Source: Hevea brasiliensis (taxonomy: Eukaryota > Streptophyta > Magnoliopsida > Malpighiales > Euphorbiaceae). Taken from it: 64,000 bases of DNA. Under the pieces are notes generated by a model. It worked only from the letters and a program-made list of their open reading frames with translations, did no database searches and was not told the origin of the DNA. This document shows, piece after piece, positions 45,111 through 57,904 of this stretch. The position numbers were made by a program, and so were the translations under genes. The stretch spans positions 32,108,050-32,172,049 of the forward strand of contig NC_079502.1 in the NCBI RefSeq assembly GCF_030052815.1. Direction: 5' to 3'. The stretch's first letter is position 1. Each line of letters begins with the position of its first letter.

Positions 45111-46826
45111 ATAGAGTTAGAATTAGAGAATTCTGACCAACCAACAAATCAGATGGATATAGATTCATCTAGTCAACTTATGTCTATTGATGAAACATCT
45201 ACAATAATTCCTTGCAGATCAACCAGGATATCTCATCCACTAGAGATATATGGTTTTCTTCATGCAGATGAATAAGAGTTGTTTGCTCATGAAGAAATAG
45301 ATCATGGAGATGATCCTTTTACCTATGAAGAAGCTATATCAAATATAGACTCTTCTAAATGGATTGAAGCTATGAAATCTGAAATTGATTCCATGCATAA
45401 GAACCAAGTTTGGGATCTTGTTGACCCACTTGAAGGTATCGTACCTATAGGAAATAAATGGGTTTTCAAGAAGAAAATTGGTTCTAATGGAAAGGTAGAG
45501 ACCTATAAGGCAAGGCTAGTTGCGAAAGGGTTTCGCCAAAGGCAAGGAATCGACTATGAGGAAACTTTCTCGCCTGTTGCCATGCTTAAATCAATTAGGA
45601 TTTTATTAGCAATAGCTGCATAGTATGATTATGAGATTTGGCAGATGGATGTTAAAACAGCTTATCTCAATGGAAACATTAATGAAAACATTTTCATGGA
45701 ACAATTGAGGGGTTTTGAATCCCAAGATATTTCCAAAGTGTGTAAGCTAAAACGATCCATTTATGGGTTGAAACAAGCTTTGAGGAGTTAAAACATCCGT
45801 TTTGATGAAGCCATTAAATCATTTAGTTTTATCAAAAATGTGGATGAGCCATGTGTATATAAGAAGGTTAGTGAGAATGTTGTCACTTTCCTTGTCTTAT
45901 ATGTAGATGACATTTTGTTGATAGGTAATGACGTAGGTATGTTGACAACTATCAAGGTATGGTTGTCAAATACGTTCTCCATGAAAGACTTAGGGGAAAA
46001 AACCTATATTCTCGGAATTTGCATCTATAGAGATTGAGTGAAAAGAATATTTGATTTATCCCAAAGTCTATACCTGGAAAAGGTGTTAAAGAGGTTTAAC
46101 ATACTTGATTCCAAGAGAGGATTGTTACCAGTAAGACATAGTATCCATCTTTCTAAAGAGATGTCTCCAAAGACACCTGAAGAAAGAGATAAGATGGCCA
46201 GGATTCCATATGCCTCGGCTATTGGAAGTTTGATGTATGCAATATTGTGTACTAGGCCAGATATAGTGTATGCTGTTAGTTTGACTAGCAGATTTCAATC
46301 CAATCCAGGTTTGGAACACTATATAGCTGTCAAAAATATCCTTAAGTACTTGAGAAGAACTAAGGATTTATTCTTGACTTATGGAGGTGGCAACCTACAA
46401 TTGGATGGTTATACTGATTCTGATTTGCAATTAGATATAGATAATAGAAAGTCTACCTCTAGTTTTGTGTTCATTTGTAATGGAGGTGCAGTTAGTTGGA
46501 AGAGTTCCAAACAGAGTACGACTACTGATTCCAATATAGAGGCCGAGTATATTGCTGCATCAGATGCTGCAAAAGAGGCTATTTGGATAAAGAAGTTCGT
46601 GACAGAACTTGCAGTAGTTCCTTCTATTGAGTCTGCAGTTCCTCTCTACTATAACAATAATGGAGGGGTCATACAGGCTAAGAAACTCCGGTCTCACCAG
46701 AAATCCAAACACATAGAAAGGCGCTACCATATTATCAGAGAGATAGTTGGGCGAGGCGATGTAACCATGCAGAAAATAGCATCAGCCGAAAATCCAGCTG
46801 ATCCATTCACAAAGCCTATGTCATAA
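45111..46826 (+). pseudogene. Copia A3 reverse transcriptase and RNase H
   Basis: RT starts near 45440 (NKWVFKKKIG, FRQRQGIDYEETFSP). It is interrupted by TAG at 45621 and TAA near 45790, and carries an intact LYVDDILL near 45899. A stop at 46036 precedes an open stretch 46038-46826 with RNase H: YTDSDLQLD, NIEAEYIAASDA, KHIERRYHIIRE and the closing ADPFTKPM. The final TAA at 46824 is probably the natural end. Linker stops near 45276 are also present. Confidence 0.9.
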
Positions 46827-46890
46827 ACTCAGTTAGACTGACATGTTGAGAAGATGGGTCTAAGATATTGTAATGAATGGCTCTAGTGCT

Positions 46891-46900
46891 AGTGGGAGAT
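46891..46900 (+). other. Polypurine tract of copia A3
   Basis: AGTGGGAGAT immediately before the 3' LTR, the common copia plus-strand priming site. Confidence 0.9.
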
Positions 46901-49039
46901 TGTTAGTAGTATGCCCTAGAGCATATCATTTTATATGTATCTTGTATATATTTTATTAATAAAAGGCAATTTCACTTTTCTGTTTACATAATCCATTTAT
47001 GTGTAATTGAAAAGGTCCATTGATATTTTGTTAGAAATTCTATTCTTAAGTTTTTAAGAATATGAGTGACAGTATTTCTAATACAAAGTATCATAAATTG
47101 GTTCATAGTCGAGGATACTTCACAAAGGACATGACTTATCCAGAAAGATTATAATCATATTTGTTTCCAAAGTATTAATATGAGATATAAATAAGTTAGA
47201 GTGGTGAGTCTCATGCCACATAACAAACATGATAGGCACTTATACATGATAAGTAGGCCGAATCAGTGATGCTTATGACAAGCACATAGAGTTTACTCTT
47301 GTCAATGCATTGTCATACATCATATTAGTGCATATAATCTTTAAACCTAAGATAACACAGTTATCTTGTATATAGATGGTTTGAGTTTGATACTGCTTTC
47401 ATACTCATACTATGTATGGGTATATGGGCATGTGTTGGCTCCTATTAGTTATATATAGAGATAGGTGTTGATCAAGATGGAATCCGTTACCCTAAGTAAA
47501 TAGGGATAAAATCATAAGTTCATTTAATTATTCTTGATGATTTAAGTTCCTGGCCAGAACAGATAGATTTAGTCAGAAAAGAGTTTCTGACAATAAAATC
47601 TAATTAATCAAGAATTGGAATTAAAAGAAAACATAATGTTCATAGCGAATGGAGTTTGACATTAACCATGACTCCAACTGGAATTGAGATTTTATAACGG
47701 AGAGATTCTAGTGCATGGTAATATATGATTAAAGGTTCATTTAAGGTATTTCTTATTACTGATTGGGTGGCCATGGCATGCTATGCTAGGTATCAACCAT
47801 GGTCTATGAGATGCCTGAAATAATTTAGAGAAATCATTTATGGTAATAAAGAGTTCTAATGATATTAAGAGATAATATCATTTCTCATTGCCAATAAGTA
47901 ATAAGCCTAGTAAGTCACACTTCTATACAAGTTAATCACCAAGTAAAATGTGATTTAATTGATTAATTAAAGAGTTTAATTAATTAATTAATTAGGTTTG
48001 GTTTGTAATAAGATTTCAAGGTCCCTAGCATGACTTGAAACCAAATCTAGGTTATTGGATATATAACACAAATTAAATTTATATTTAATTGTTTAAATAT
48101 GAATTTAATTGTGAGAAATTAATTAATGAAGATTACTTAATTAATTAATTTATATTTGATATAAATTAATTTGAAGAGAAGAAATTATAATTTTGGGTTG
48201 AGAACTCAAATTAAAAGTAAGGGTAAATTGATCTTTCATGTGGCACCATGAGATAGTGACATATGGTGACATGTGGCACTATGAGATGGTGACACATGGC
48301 ACCATACAAGCTTGCCACTTGTCTTCCTATGATGGAAGACCACTTTTTATGATTTAAATGGAGCTTAACATTTGGCTTCATGAGATTAAGTCAACCAAAA
48401 GCAAGATGGGATCTTGTGGTGACATGTGGCAAGGAGTAAGTGGGGTTTGACTTTACTATAAAAGGGAAAATAAAGAAAGAGAAATTGAAAATTCTTCTTC
48501 TTCCTCTCATTTGGATGGCAACTTTGGGTGTCCCTCTCTTCTCTTCATTTTCTCACTTGATTCAAAGAGAAATCACTTGTTTTCTTTGAGTTAAAATTGC
48601 TAGAAAAGGTTTCTACTATCCTAAATACTCATTAACCATCATCAAAGCATAAAACCCCAATTACAAATGGTTGGCAAGGCTTGAGAACCAAAGGTTGGGG
48701 TTGCCATTGATGACACTTAATGTGCTTGTGGTGGACAAGCTAGAGGGACTACAATTAGAGTCCTAAAGACATCCTAAGGAAGAGGGATCCACTAATTGTG
48801 CACATTGGAGGTTAGTACCCAAAATCTCTCTTTTAGCTAGGCTTTAATTGATTAAATTCCTAAAGTTCAATTCTTGATGGCAAATGAAAGTTTAATGCAT
48901 GCTAAAATGTGTTTTGGTATGCATTTGGGCATTGGAAATTGATTAGGCACATAACTTATCATGTATGATAAATATAACCCTGAATAATTTTTGAAATTCA
49001 AGCTTCTAATGCCTTAAATTCCATTCTTCCTACCCTTCA
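46901..49039 (+). mobile_element. 3' LTR of copia A3 (2139 bp)
   Basis: Starts TGTTAGTAGTATGCC and ends CCCTTCA, followed by ATATG, the second target duplication. Contains TATAAAAG at 48457-48464 and ATTAATTAA palindromes. Confidence 0.95.
48457..48464 (+). promoter_or_regulatory. TATA box in copia A3 3' LTR
   Basis: TATAAAAG in the same context as 40539-40546. This copy could drive outward transcription into 49040 onwards. Confidence 0.6.
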
Positions 49040-49044
49040 ATATG

Positions 49045-50770
49045 TTCATAATTTACATGTATATGTGATAAATTTAAGGGTAATGACAATTCTGCAAATG
49101 TAGTTGTTTCTATCACTTTGTTTTAATTAATTTTCATGCATAGATGCTTCTGTAAAATTATATTTGTAATCTTCATGACATTCTAATAGTTTTTGCCTTA
49201 AGAATCATGAAAAAAGCTATTAAATTGAGTAAGTTATAGCTATCCAAAGTTAGGATGTCTACAGCTCTCGATTTGCATTGCAGCCTATTTTCAAGATTCA
49301 TATCTTTCTTAATTCTTCATCTTTTTCTACAATTATTAGCTCTAAAATTAAATTGAAGATCTTATCTAACTTTTTTCATTAGTTTCATGTAAATATCTTT
49401 TATGTTTTGTGAGATACATTAATTTTAAAAAAGTAGTACATATATGTCTTTGATGCATAACAAAGATGAACCATGATTTTTGTAAATTATTTGGTAGAGA
49501 TTTTATACTAACTAATAATTTTTTATTTTGATATGATGTCTTAGCATACTTATGGAATATTTGTATAATTTTTGTAAATGTTTAACTAATTTTAGAAATT
49601 AAAATTCGAAGACACTGTAAATCTATCCAAATCTAGAAATTTTATATTGGTTTATAATTTTTTTGTTTCCATGTCTCAAGTCATATTTTGTTCTAATTCT
49701 AACATTGTACATGATGTGATATGGTATTATGAATTGTTAGAATTAGGTTAGAAGACCTTTGGCCGTTAGGTAGTTTTAATCAAATAGAAGGATAAATAAC
49801 TTAGGAGAATAGTGATAAATTTTAATGCAATTTGTTATTAACTTATTTCATATTATAAATAAAATTGATAAGCAGTCTAAGATAAGTACCAAAAACGACA
49901 ATTGCATAAAGTTTAACGGGAGTAAAACACAGATAAACTTGTCATACTAGAAGAGAAGGTTTTTCTTTAAGGGCAGCTTGCCCCAATGGCAACTATAATA
50001 ATTAAAATGTAAGTATTCCTTAAATTTTTTTAAAATAATAATTTTGTATGTAACATGTACTAATAATAGAATTTACTTGGTAAATAATAAAATCATTTTT
50101 ATTTGTATCTCTAATTCCCTTGTGCATGAAATTTAATTAAATAAATATTAATTAAATTAAAATTAAATCTTGTTTATAAAAAACCAACTTTGGTTTATAA
50201 ATTAAATGTAATTAAATATTTAGTAAGAAATAAAATAAATTAGCATGTTAGAAATAATATTTTTAGGATGTAATTGCTTGAGCTTTTATGTGTTTATTAA
50301 AATAAATCGAAACGTATATGAAATTTAATTAGGTTAATTATCCTTAGGCTAACTTGGTAAATAAATAAATCAATTAGTTACAAAGAAACTTATGATTGTT
50401 TGTAAATTGAATTTGATTATAAATTAAATTATCAATAATTAATTATTTTTAGCCACTCGGTAAATATCACTTAATTAAATTTAGTAACCCCATAAATAGG
50501 AAGTACTTGTGCTTGAAAAATATTTATAAACAACAACTCCTATTTGGATTGTTTGTGTGTGTAGGATTAGAAATTTCATACTTAGGTAAGAGATTTAACA
50601 AAAGAATAATAAACAAGACTTTTAAAAACATTAGTAAAGGAATGACACTCAAATTAATGAGGTTAGACCAGGCATAAGGGGTGCCTAATATCTTCTCCTT
50701 ATGTACCTCTATTTTGAACCTAGACATTGGGTTATGGAGATGATGATTGTAGAACCTTCGCAAGGAGTAA
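49045..50770. other. Gene-free AT-rich stretch, probably an old repeat
   Basis: Continues the sequence left of copia A3. No supported coding region. Phrases such as AAGTTATAGCTATCC near 49230 and GGGGTGCCTAATATCTTCTCC near 50669 resemble decayed LTR or leader sequence, but I cannot assign them. Confidence 0.5.
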
Positions 50771-51689
50771 GTTGCTATAACATCCCAAACTTCAGAGCTC
50801 TGAATAGTACCATTTTCAGTCAGTGAATAGCACTATTCAAAGTCGGTTTGAAGACTAAAAATAAAATGAAAATAATTTGAAATAAGTAGAATAAAAATCA
50901 AAGTGACCATCAGGTTATGGACTTAATCGGCATTACTGAAAAAGATTGACTATAACTCGATGAAGGGCATTTTGATCAATTCACTCCAAGAGTTGACTTT
51001 TAACAAAAATGTCAATTAAATTAAATTAAATTAATGTGTTGAAATATGAAGAAATTTTGATAAAAGTTCAAATAGAAATGTGTAAAGAAAAGAAGAGAAA
51101 TAAAAATTCAAATCATGACATCATGGTGACCTAAGCATGACATAATAAAAAGCCACCATCAAATGGATATTAGACAAATTCGTTTTATTTTCTTATTTTA
51201 AGGCTAATGGTCTTCTTCTTCTTCTTAAGCATTCCTGTCCATTCTCTTTCCATTTTCTCTCAAAAAGTTTCTTCATTTCCACCATTGATACACCAAACCT
51301 AAGCTTCCAAACACCTACCTTTCTTTACCAAAATTGTTGAAAACCTTGAGAGAACTTCATATTCAGCCTTGAAGTGAAGAAAAACACACTAAATTCCAAG
51401 TGAGAAACCTAGCCAGAAGTTGACTTCAAAGGGGAAGTGGTGTTTGATTGAAGAAAAGGATGTTTGAAGGGTGATTGAAGCTAGCACACAAGGTTAGTGC
51501 TAATAATTCTTGAACTTTTAAAGTTTGATAACTAGTTAGGGTTTGGTATAAATTAGGGTTTTCTTTGTCTAGTTCATATTTGTTACAATTGAACATATAT
51601 TATGACTTGTGGATGCATGAATGTTAGGAAAATGTTGATGAAATGGTGAAATTGTGGACTAAAGGAGGAGGTGTATGTGAAAATAGATG

Positions 51690-52730
51690 TTGGACAATTT
51701 GGGGCCAATAGGTTGGAATGGCCATAAGTTAAGTTACATAGCTCCAATTGGTGTGAAACCAATTGGAGATGAAACCTAAGACATAATACCACGATTTTCA
51801 TGAAGAAAGCCTGCCAAGAAAATGACTATAGGTTGCCTAATTAAGCTTTGAATTCGGAATGGCAATTCTGGACCTGGGCAGAATGATCAAATGAATAGTA
51901 CTTAGTAAATAAGTCATAACTCATTCTAGGAAAGTCCAATTTGCCTGATTCTTAAACCTATTGAATTCTGAGACATAGAAAAACATTTCATATGAAGAAC
52001 TTAAAGCCAAATTATGAACCTAACTCAACTAAATTGCCAGACAAAATTAGTCCAGAAACCTGCACTAAATTCTGGACTGAACCTGGAAAATGTGAGGAAT
52101 TGGTCAACTGACCAGTTTTGGCAAAAATACTATAACTCAAGCTATAAAATTGTAAATGTAGTTATTCTAAAGCCAAAATTCTCATAAGACATAGAACTAC
52201 AACTAAAGCCAAAATTCTCATAAGACATGGAACTACAACTTTTGTTTTTTGACCAAAACCCAGATCTTAAGGCAACTTAGGAAAATTGTTAGAACAATTT
52301 AAAAATGACAATGCTGGAATTCCTACAATCCAGCACAATTGCCTTATGACCTCTGGATAATTAACAAGTCATAACTCCTTCTAAAAAACTACAATTAAAG
52401 TGATTCAAAAAGATTTGGAAACCTAAGACAAAGGCCTAAAACTTTGTTTTAGGGACCTGGAGCAATTTTGAGCATAAGTTACTCGGATATTAGTTGCAAA
52501 ATTGGGTGAAATTCTGAAAAATAAGGAAAGAGCAAGGTTTAGTACCTTGAAACAGCACTTAGTAATTTGACCATAACTAGAGCTACAAAACTTCAAATTG
52601 ACTGATTCAAAAAGAAAATCAAAGTTAATATAATAAGGAACAACTTCCATGAAGGAAGTATGGCCAAAAGGATTCTGCATCTTGGCCAAATTGCCAGGGG
52701 AAATTAAAGTATAAATTCTGGAATTCATTA
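51690..52730 (+). repeat. Five 200-bp modules in solo LTR D
   Basis: Anchors of the CATAAGTT/CATAACTC phrase at 51721, 51914, 52131, 52369 and 52571, spacings of 193-238 bases. Copies also share GACATA and ACAACTT...TGAAGAA phrases. A short extra duplication, CTAAAGCCAAAATTCTC, lies near 52166 and 52207. Confidence 0.72.
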
Positions 52731-53414
52731 AATCTTTATAAAATGACTTGGAATGTGACTTGTACTCAACATAAATGGATTGATGAACACATAAATCATA
52801 TGAATATGTAATTGAGACTTATGTTCCCATCATAAATGGAATGACAATGCTATGAACAATAAATAGTATATGAAGTGAAATAATAAGAATTATGAATACT
52901 TAATGATACTAGCTTGCCCATGTATGCCTAAATATTGTGTATGGGTTGGATAGATTGGCATGCCAAGAAGAGATGAGTTTAGCAGTACTACATATGGCTT
53001 TTAAGCCATTCTGTTGATTATGACTTCTAGCCATTTTGTTACATTCTGTTGTATATGGCTTTATGCCCGATTATGGTTTTAAACCATTCTGTTGCTATTA
53101 TAGCTTTTTAGCCATTCTATTGCATACCTGATTGACATTATATGTCCCATGGTATGATATGTCCAATGCTAGTAAAACCCACATATCCAGACCAGTCAAT
53201 TTGTTATAGGTTACTTGGGCATTGAAAAGAGTTAAGAAGTTTGATACTAAATAAATGAAAGAAAAAGATCCCAATTAAACAAATTGATATTAAAGATTTA
53301 TGAAATGTGAAAAGATACCATAATTAATTGGAAATGCATCTCTTATGAGACTTCAACCTAAATTAATTATTTTATTTTTTAGTTCAATTTTATTTTTATT
53401 TTATTATTGCACCA

Positions 53415-53431
53415 TTAAGTAATATGCTTAG
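53415..53431 (+). other. Solo LTR D hairpin H1
   Basis: TTAAGTA-ATA-TGCTTAG forms 7 pairs with two G-U wobbles, both allowed only on the sense RNA. Confidence 0.58.
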
Positions 53432-53821
53432 CGCGATGGATTTTTACCTCACATAGGTACTAAAGATAAAGCCCAGTTTTACATCGGACTGGGATTTGGA
53501 GACCGGATTTGCAGTAGTGTCATGTTGTGTCTTCTCCTCTCAGCAGTGTATTTTGATAGGGTCCGTCGAGCCATATTAGTGTATCTTTTGTACATTGTAA
53601 TTAATTATTAAGTTGTAATGTAAATAAAGGATTTGATAAATTTCATGGATGAAATGAGTTTGAACTTGATATGGATCAATATCAGGAAATGTTTAGAAAA
53701 ATTCTAATATGAAATGAAATTATGATTTTGAAAATTATGAGATGATGATGAAAATATGAGATCTGACATGAAATTATTTAAATAGGTGATTATTTTAACA
53801 GGTCAAATATTAATAAAATAA

Positions 53822-53924
53822 GGAAAACTCTGTCAGTTTCTCCATTTAAATATTTTAAGTTAACACATAATGGAATTGAAATTAAAAATGAATAAATTAA
53901 GATAAGATAAGGTGCTCTAGCATA
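53822..53924 (+). other. Solo LTR D hairpins H2 and H3
   Basis: H2: GGAAAAC with GTTTCTCC, one bulge or mismatch. H3: GGTGC-TCTA-GCATA at 53911-53924, weakened. The positions match the other families. Confidence 0.5.
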
Positions 53925-54300
53925 GAATGTAGCTTTCCTTACTCGACTACACTGTAGATCGGGTAAGGGGTGTTACAGTTGCCATCCATGATCCTATTGG
54001 AAATTGCTGTCTCTTGGAAGAAATAATGAATGTGTCCTGGTTATCACCCAGGTGGCAACTCCTATTTATCTATACCTTTGTGACATAAATCTTTAATACC
54101 ATGGTAATACTATGGGAAGACAGTACTTACCAGTGAATTTAATTCTATTAAGATTGTATAAATTGCATGTCTAGGAAATACTATCTATGGAGATAGTACT
54201 TAAGTGATACCAATGTGACTTCACCATCTTTCTTAGGCATTACTGGGTGCACTTTATGCAATCCCAGTGGATGATCTTTTACCTCATACCACACTCACCA

Positions 54301-54560
54301 AAATACAATTAATCAAATTCATAATTTTGAGCAGTATATTTCACAACTGAAACCACAACTTGTGAAGTAAATTATGAACACACTAAAAATACAAATCATC
54401 AAATTCATAATTTCAGGCAGTATATCCCACAACTAGAACCACAACTTGTGAAGCAAATTGTGATTTCACTAAAAAAATACAATTGATCAAATTTCACAAT
54501 TTTAGGTAGTATATTTCACAACTAAAACCATAACTTATAAAGTGAATTGTGATTGTGGCT
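54301..54560. repeat. Three tandem units of about 87 bases
   Basis: Units start near 54301, 54387 and 54475, each with AAATACAA...ATCAAATT, CCACAACTTGTGAAG and a closing CACTAAA. The last is more diverged. A single related unit is near 15640. Confidence 0.75.
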
Positions 54561-54738
54561 CTATAAGCAAATGATGGAATTTTTACACCAAAATTTACCA
54601 GAAGTTCCCAAACAAGATATTTATATAACCTATAAATTTTCAATCAATTCTAGGATGGTTTAATATAGGCTACAAAACTCACTTCCAAAATGCTCAAAAC
54701 TGCTAATATTGCTCAAGAACATTAAAATATTTGATTCT

Positions 54739-54762
54739 TCTCTCTCTCTCTCTCTCTCTCTC
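54739..54762. repeat. (TC)12 microsatellite
   Basis: Uninterrupted TC dinucleotides. Confidence 0.95.
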
Positions 54763-55322
54763 GTTAAACTTGGCTACCCACAATAAGAAATATATCACTT
54801 CGAATTTTTTATATACATTTCTATTTTTTTTCTCACAAGCAACACAATCTAGAGCAAATGAGATTACAATACCCAAACACTAAAACTTAAACAAAGAAAT
54901 TAACCTCTTCAACTAGCCAAACCCTTCTCCTAAAACAACCTAAACATAAATAGCATAATGGAAACAAAGAAATTAACTAGCAAAGTATTCACATGAATAA
55001 ATAACATAAATGAGACAAAATTGAATCAAAACGAAATCAAAGAAAAATAAGAACAGCCAAATAACTATTGCAACCGAAAATCAACAAATCAGAGTATATA
55101 TTAATTTCAACCACAATAAGATTAAGGAGAAACAAAATAAGATGAAGCAAGAAACAAATACCCAAACAAACAAATTCTACAAAAAGGATTTCAGAAGATG
55201 CAGGTGAAAAGAAGAACAACACCCAAAAATTAATAAAAAATAGAAATGGAAAATTAACAAAGTATAGATAATCAACCTAATTCAACAACCAATGCTTTGA
55301 TGCCTAAATTAATATGGGTTTA

Positions 55323-56226
55323 GCTCTGATACCAAAATTGATGTGAGTTTTAACTGTAATACCAAAACTTGAAGTGAGTCTTCAACAACCGATCAAAAAC
55401 CCCCAATCTTCAATAGCCGAAAATTGATGAAAATAAAAATGGATGGTGAGGAAATCCTCAACCAACTGAAGAACAGAGAAAAATGAATAGATATAGAGGA
55501 GATCCTCAGCCAACCAAAAAATGAAGAAAAATGAATGGATGGAGAGGAGATCCTTAACCAGCTAAAATGTAGATAATGTTAATAAACTCTTAAGCAATCA
55601 GTTCTTGCCCTGAATTCATTAGATCATGAATTAAACCAAGAAAATGTAAGCATCCACTATCATAACTTAAAGATCCAAGCAAAATTGATAAGTAGTTTAA
55701 AGAATCAAGGTGAGAATAATCTCTCAAGACAAATAATGTCTGCAAATGACTAATGTTCTAAGTTGGCTACCAAAAGGAAAAAGAATGGCTTATATACATT
55801 CTTCAAAAACTCCAAATGGCTAAAAGACTAAATTACATAAAGTACTAAACATATCTTAGGACATTTATGGAAAGAATAAAAAGAATCTTCTTTGGGCCAA
55901 AGTAGTTGCTGATGATAAAAGTGGCTTAGGGACCACTTGCAAGCTAGCATCCTTCCTAAAGAAGAGGTAAGGGACCACACTTCCAAGGTAGGGGACTAGC
56001 CAAATCACACCCATGTATGCTAGAATCTGTCCATGTGTGCTAGAACCATGCCAAATCACACCATGTGTACTTACACTCCACCATGCACATCTAATGTGCT
56101 TCTCGCATGCATACTTGTACTAAAATGAGTCATTTAATTTCCTTTGACGTGCCAAGTTTGAGAATCTTCACTTGAATTAACCCTTAAAGAATTTCCTTAT
56201 AGTTTGGTGCTCCCATAATCACATCA
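55323..56226 (-). mobile_element. Copia-like LTR with PBS, minus strand
   Basis: Minus-strand PBS TGGTATCAGAGC at 55323-55334 lies four bases inside an LTR at 55339-56226. The LTR ends are perfect inverted repeats, TGATGTGA and TCACATCA. A 47-bp repeat with GGAGATCCT occurs about three times at 55430-55570. The matching 3' LTR was not found to the left, so the element is truncated or older than its surroundings. The flank AAATT (56227-56231) would be the duplication. Confidence 0.7.
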
Positions 56227-56231
56227 AAATT

Positions 56232-57608
56232 TTCAATTAACATTTTCTTAAGCAAACACTAAAGTTGTAAATAGTTTTAGATTCATATTATTATGGTAAA
56301 TTGTTTTTAAAAACACATTATTTAAATAATTAATCCTTGAGATTATGGATATGAGTGCGTGAATTTCTCTTTCTTTTTTATTCGAAAAAATTATGAATGA
56401 GTCATACTATAAGAGTTATAGTGTAGCAGTTACGTGAAAATAATGCAAGAGACTTAGTTAATGATAATTTTTTATATAGGTATAATCTATGTTATGATGT
56501 CAAAGTGACAAATGATATAAGAAATAATTAATTATGGTTATTAGTCTATTAATGAAGTTAAAGGTTACATTCCTTAAATTCCTCTTTGAGTGTTAGGTTA
56601 AAAGCTTAAGAGTTTTTTAGAGAGTGAAAATGATATATATTCATTTTCTAAATATTTCATGTTTATATTGAAACATGATATTAGAAATATAACTTATCTT
56701 TTGTGTGATTAATTGGCATAAATATTTTATGTAAATATTTATCACTTCAATATGTCTTTTTTAATTATGCATTGAAAATATGCTTTAAATTTACATAAAT
56801 AAACTTACATTTGAGTAGGATTTTTAAGGCATTGTACTATAGTATTTTAGATATTTTACACAATTAAGTAAATTAGTAATAATTAACCATATGGATTATG
56901 AAAGATAATTAGAAAAATACTGATATTTTGATTCCATACCATATGAATAATTACTAGTAATTTATTTTGGATTATGGCAATAGTTTTGTGTGATACTTAG
57001 CACTAATGTATAATGTCTCTATTAATTTTTCTTAAATGTCATATCTAAGAATTTTTTAAACGGACATAATTATAATATAAAAGATTTGGATATGTGCTGA
57101 AAGAGCAAAATGCTTTAAATGTTCTAAATTAAAAAAAAAAAAAGCAATATCTATTATAAAAGGGGGGAAAAAAAGCTTATGATGCATTATTAAAAATCAT
57201 AATTAAAATATTAGTGAGTTTTAACTTAATGATATTTTGTCGCAATGTGCACATAAGGCAACAAATAAAGAAAATCATTTGAAAACTTAAACGCACTAGA
57301 AAGAATTTGGCTAAGATGACTCGTTTGAGGTTTTTTTTTTTTAATTGAATTAAGTAAAACAAATAAGCAAAACAAGAACTTAAGGAAAGAATCATAATTC
57401 GACTAAAAGAAATATTTTTAGGGTTTTATATGTTTAAGTGAAACAAAGAATAAAGAATTAAAGTAACAAAGAATTAAAGATAGAACTTGCAAGATCTATT
57501 GACAAGTATTAGATGCCACAAAAAAAAAAGAAGGGTTTGAATTTGATAGTCCTTTTAGACGCCATAAAGAAGTTCCCAATTCCAAGTTAGACGCCACTAC
57601 TAAAGGTG
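56232..57608. other. AT-rich stretch without recognisable features
   Basis: I see no gene, RNA or clear element ends. Short A runs lie at about 57130-57142 and 57520-57529. The last 180 bases contain AGACGCCA twice (57558, 57589). Confidence 0.5.
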
Positions 57609-57772
57609 ATAAGTAATGTAGAATAGGAAGATTTGAATTTCATTTAGGAATTTTAATTATTATAGAATTAGAAAATTTAACAAGTTTTTATTATTTAGGA
57701 ATTTTATTATTGGGTCTATTTGTGACACCCCTTACCTGTCTATTGTATAGCCGAGCAAAAAGTGCCACATTC

Positions 57773-57904
57773 GGTGCCGGAGTACCCTATTTTATCTTAT
57801 CATATCCATTATAAACTTTTAATATCATTTAAAAGCATATAATCCATGTGTAGAAATTTTTTTTTTATATAACTTATTTCTATGGAGACCCGGACAGAGC
57901 CTCC
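57773..57904 (-). other. Solo LTR B hairpins H3 and H2
   Basis: H3: sense GGTAC-TCCG-GCACC at 57773-57786, one mismatch. H2: sense GGAGGCTC with GGGTCTCC (57884-57904), 8 pairs including wobbles, although the sequence is very different from family A. Confidence 0.58.

Larger units (their letters stand above)
16467..49039 (+). mobile_element. Ty1/copia element A3, complete but interrupted
   Basis: Both LTRs are present: 16467-17649 plus 40194-41127, and 46901-49039. The target duplication ATATG lies at 16462-16466 and 49040-49044. The PBS is at 41130 and the PPT at 46891. Coding runs from 42897 to 46826. A 22.5-kb gypsy element splits the 5' LTR. In about the first 105 bases the two LTRs show four differences by eye, so the insertion is not recent. 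It is the only copia copy here that retains the protease region. Confidence 0.93.
51493..53456 (+). other. Intron-like interval in solo LTR D
   Basis: Donor ACAAG|GTTAGTGC at 51493 and acceptor TTTTTACCTCACATAG|GTAC at 53456, with a good pyrimidine stretch. The sequence after the acceptor, GTACTAAAGATAAAGCCCAG, is close to that of family A. Confidence 0.45.
50776..53977 (+). mobile_element. Solo LTR of gypsy family D (3.2 kb)
   Basis: Begins TATAACATCCC (the usual TG mutated to TA) and ends GGTAAGGGGTGTTACA. The duplication GTTGC lies at 50771-50775 and 53978-53982. It shares the architecture of family A but differs widely in sequence. No internal region. Confidence 0.92.
53983..55322. other. 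Gene-free stretch with tandem repeats, likely decayed internal region
   Basis: No coding region recognised. It lies on the internal side of a PBS at 55323, so part of it should be the leader of a minus-strand LTR element. Contains a 3-unit tandem repeat and a (TC) microsatellite at 54739-54762. Confidence 0.5.

Noticed and set aside
55037..55222. Minus-strand frame with hydrophobic N-terminus resembling a signal peptide
   Set aside because: Short, low-complexity, no partner copy and no context of a gene.
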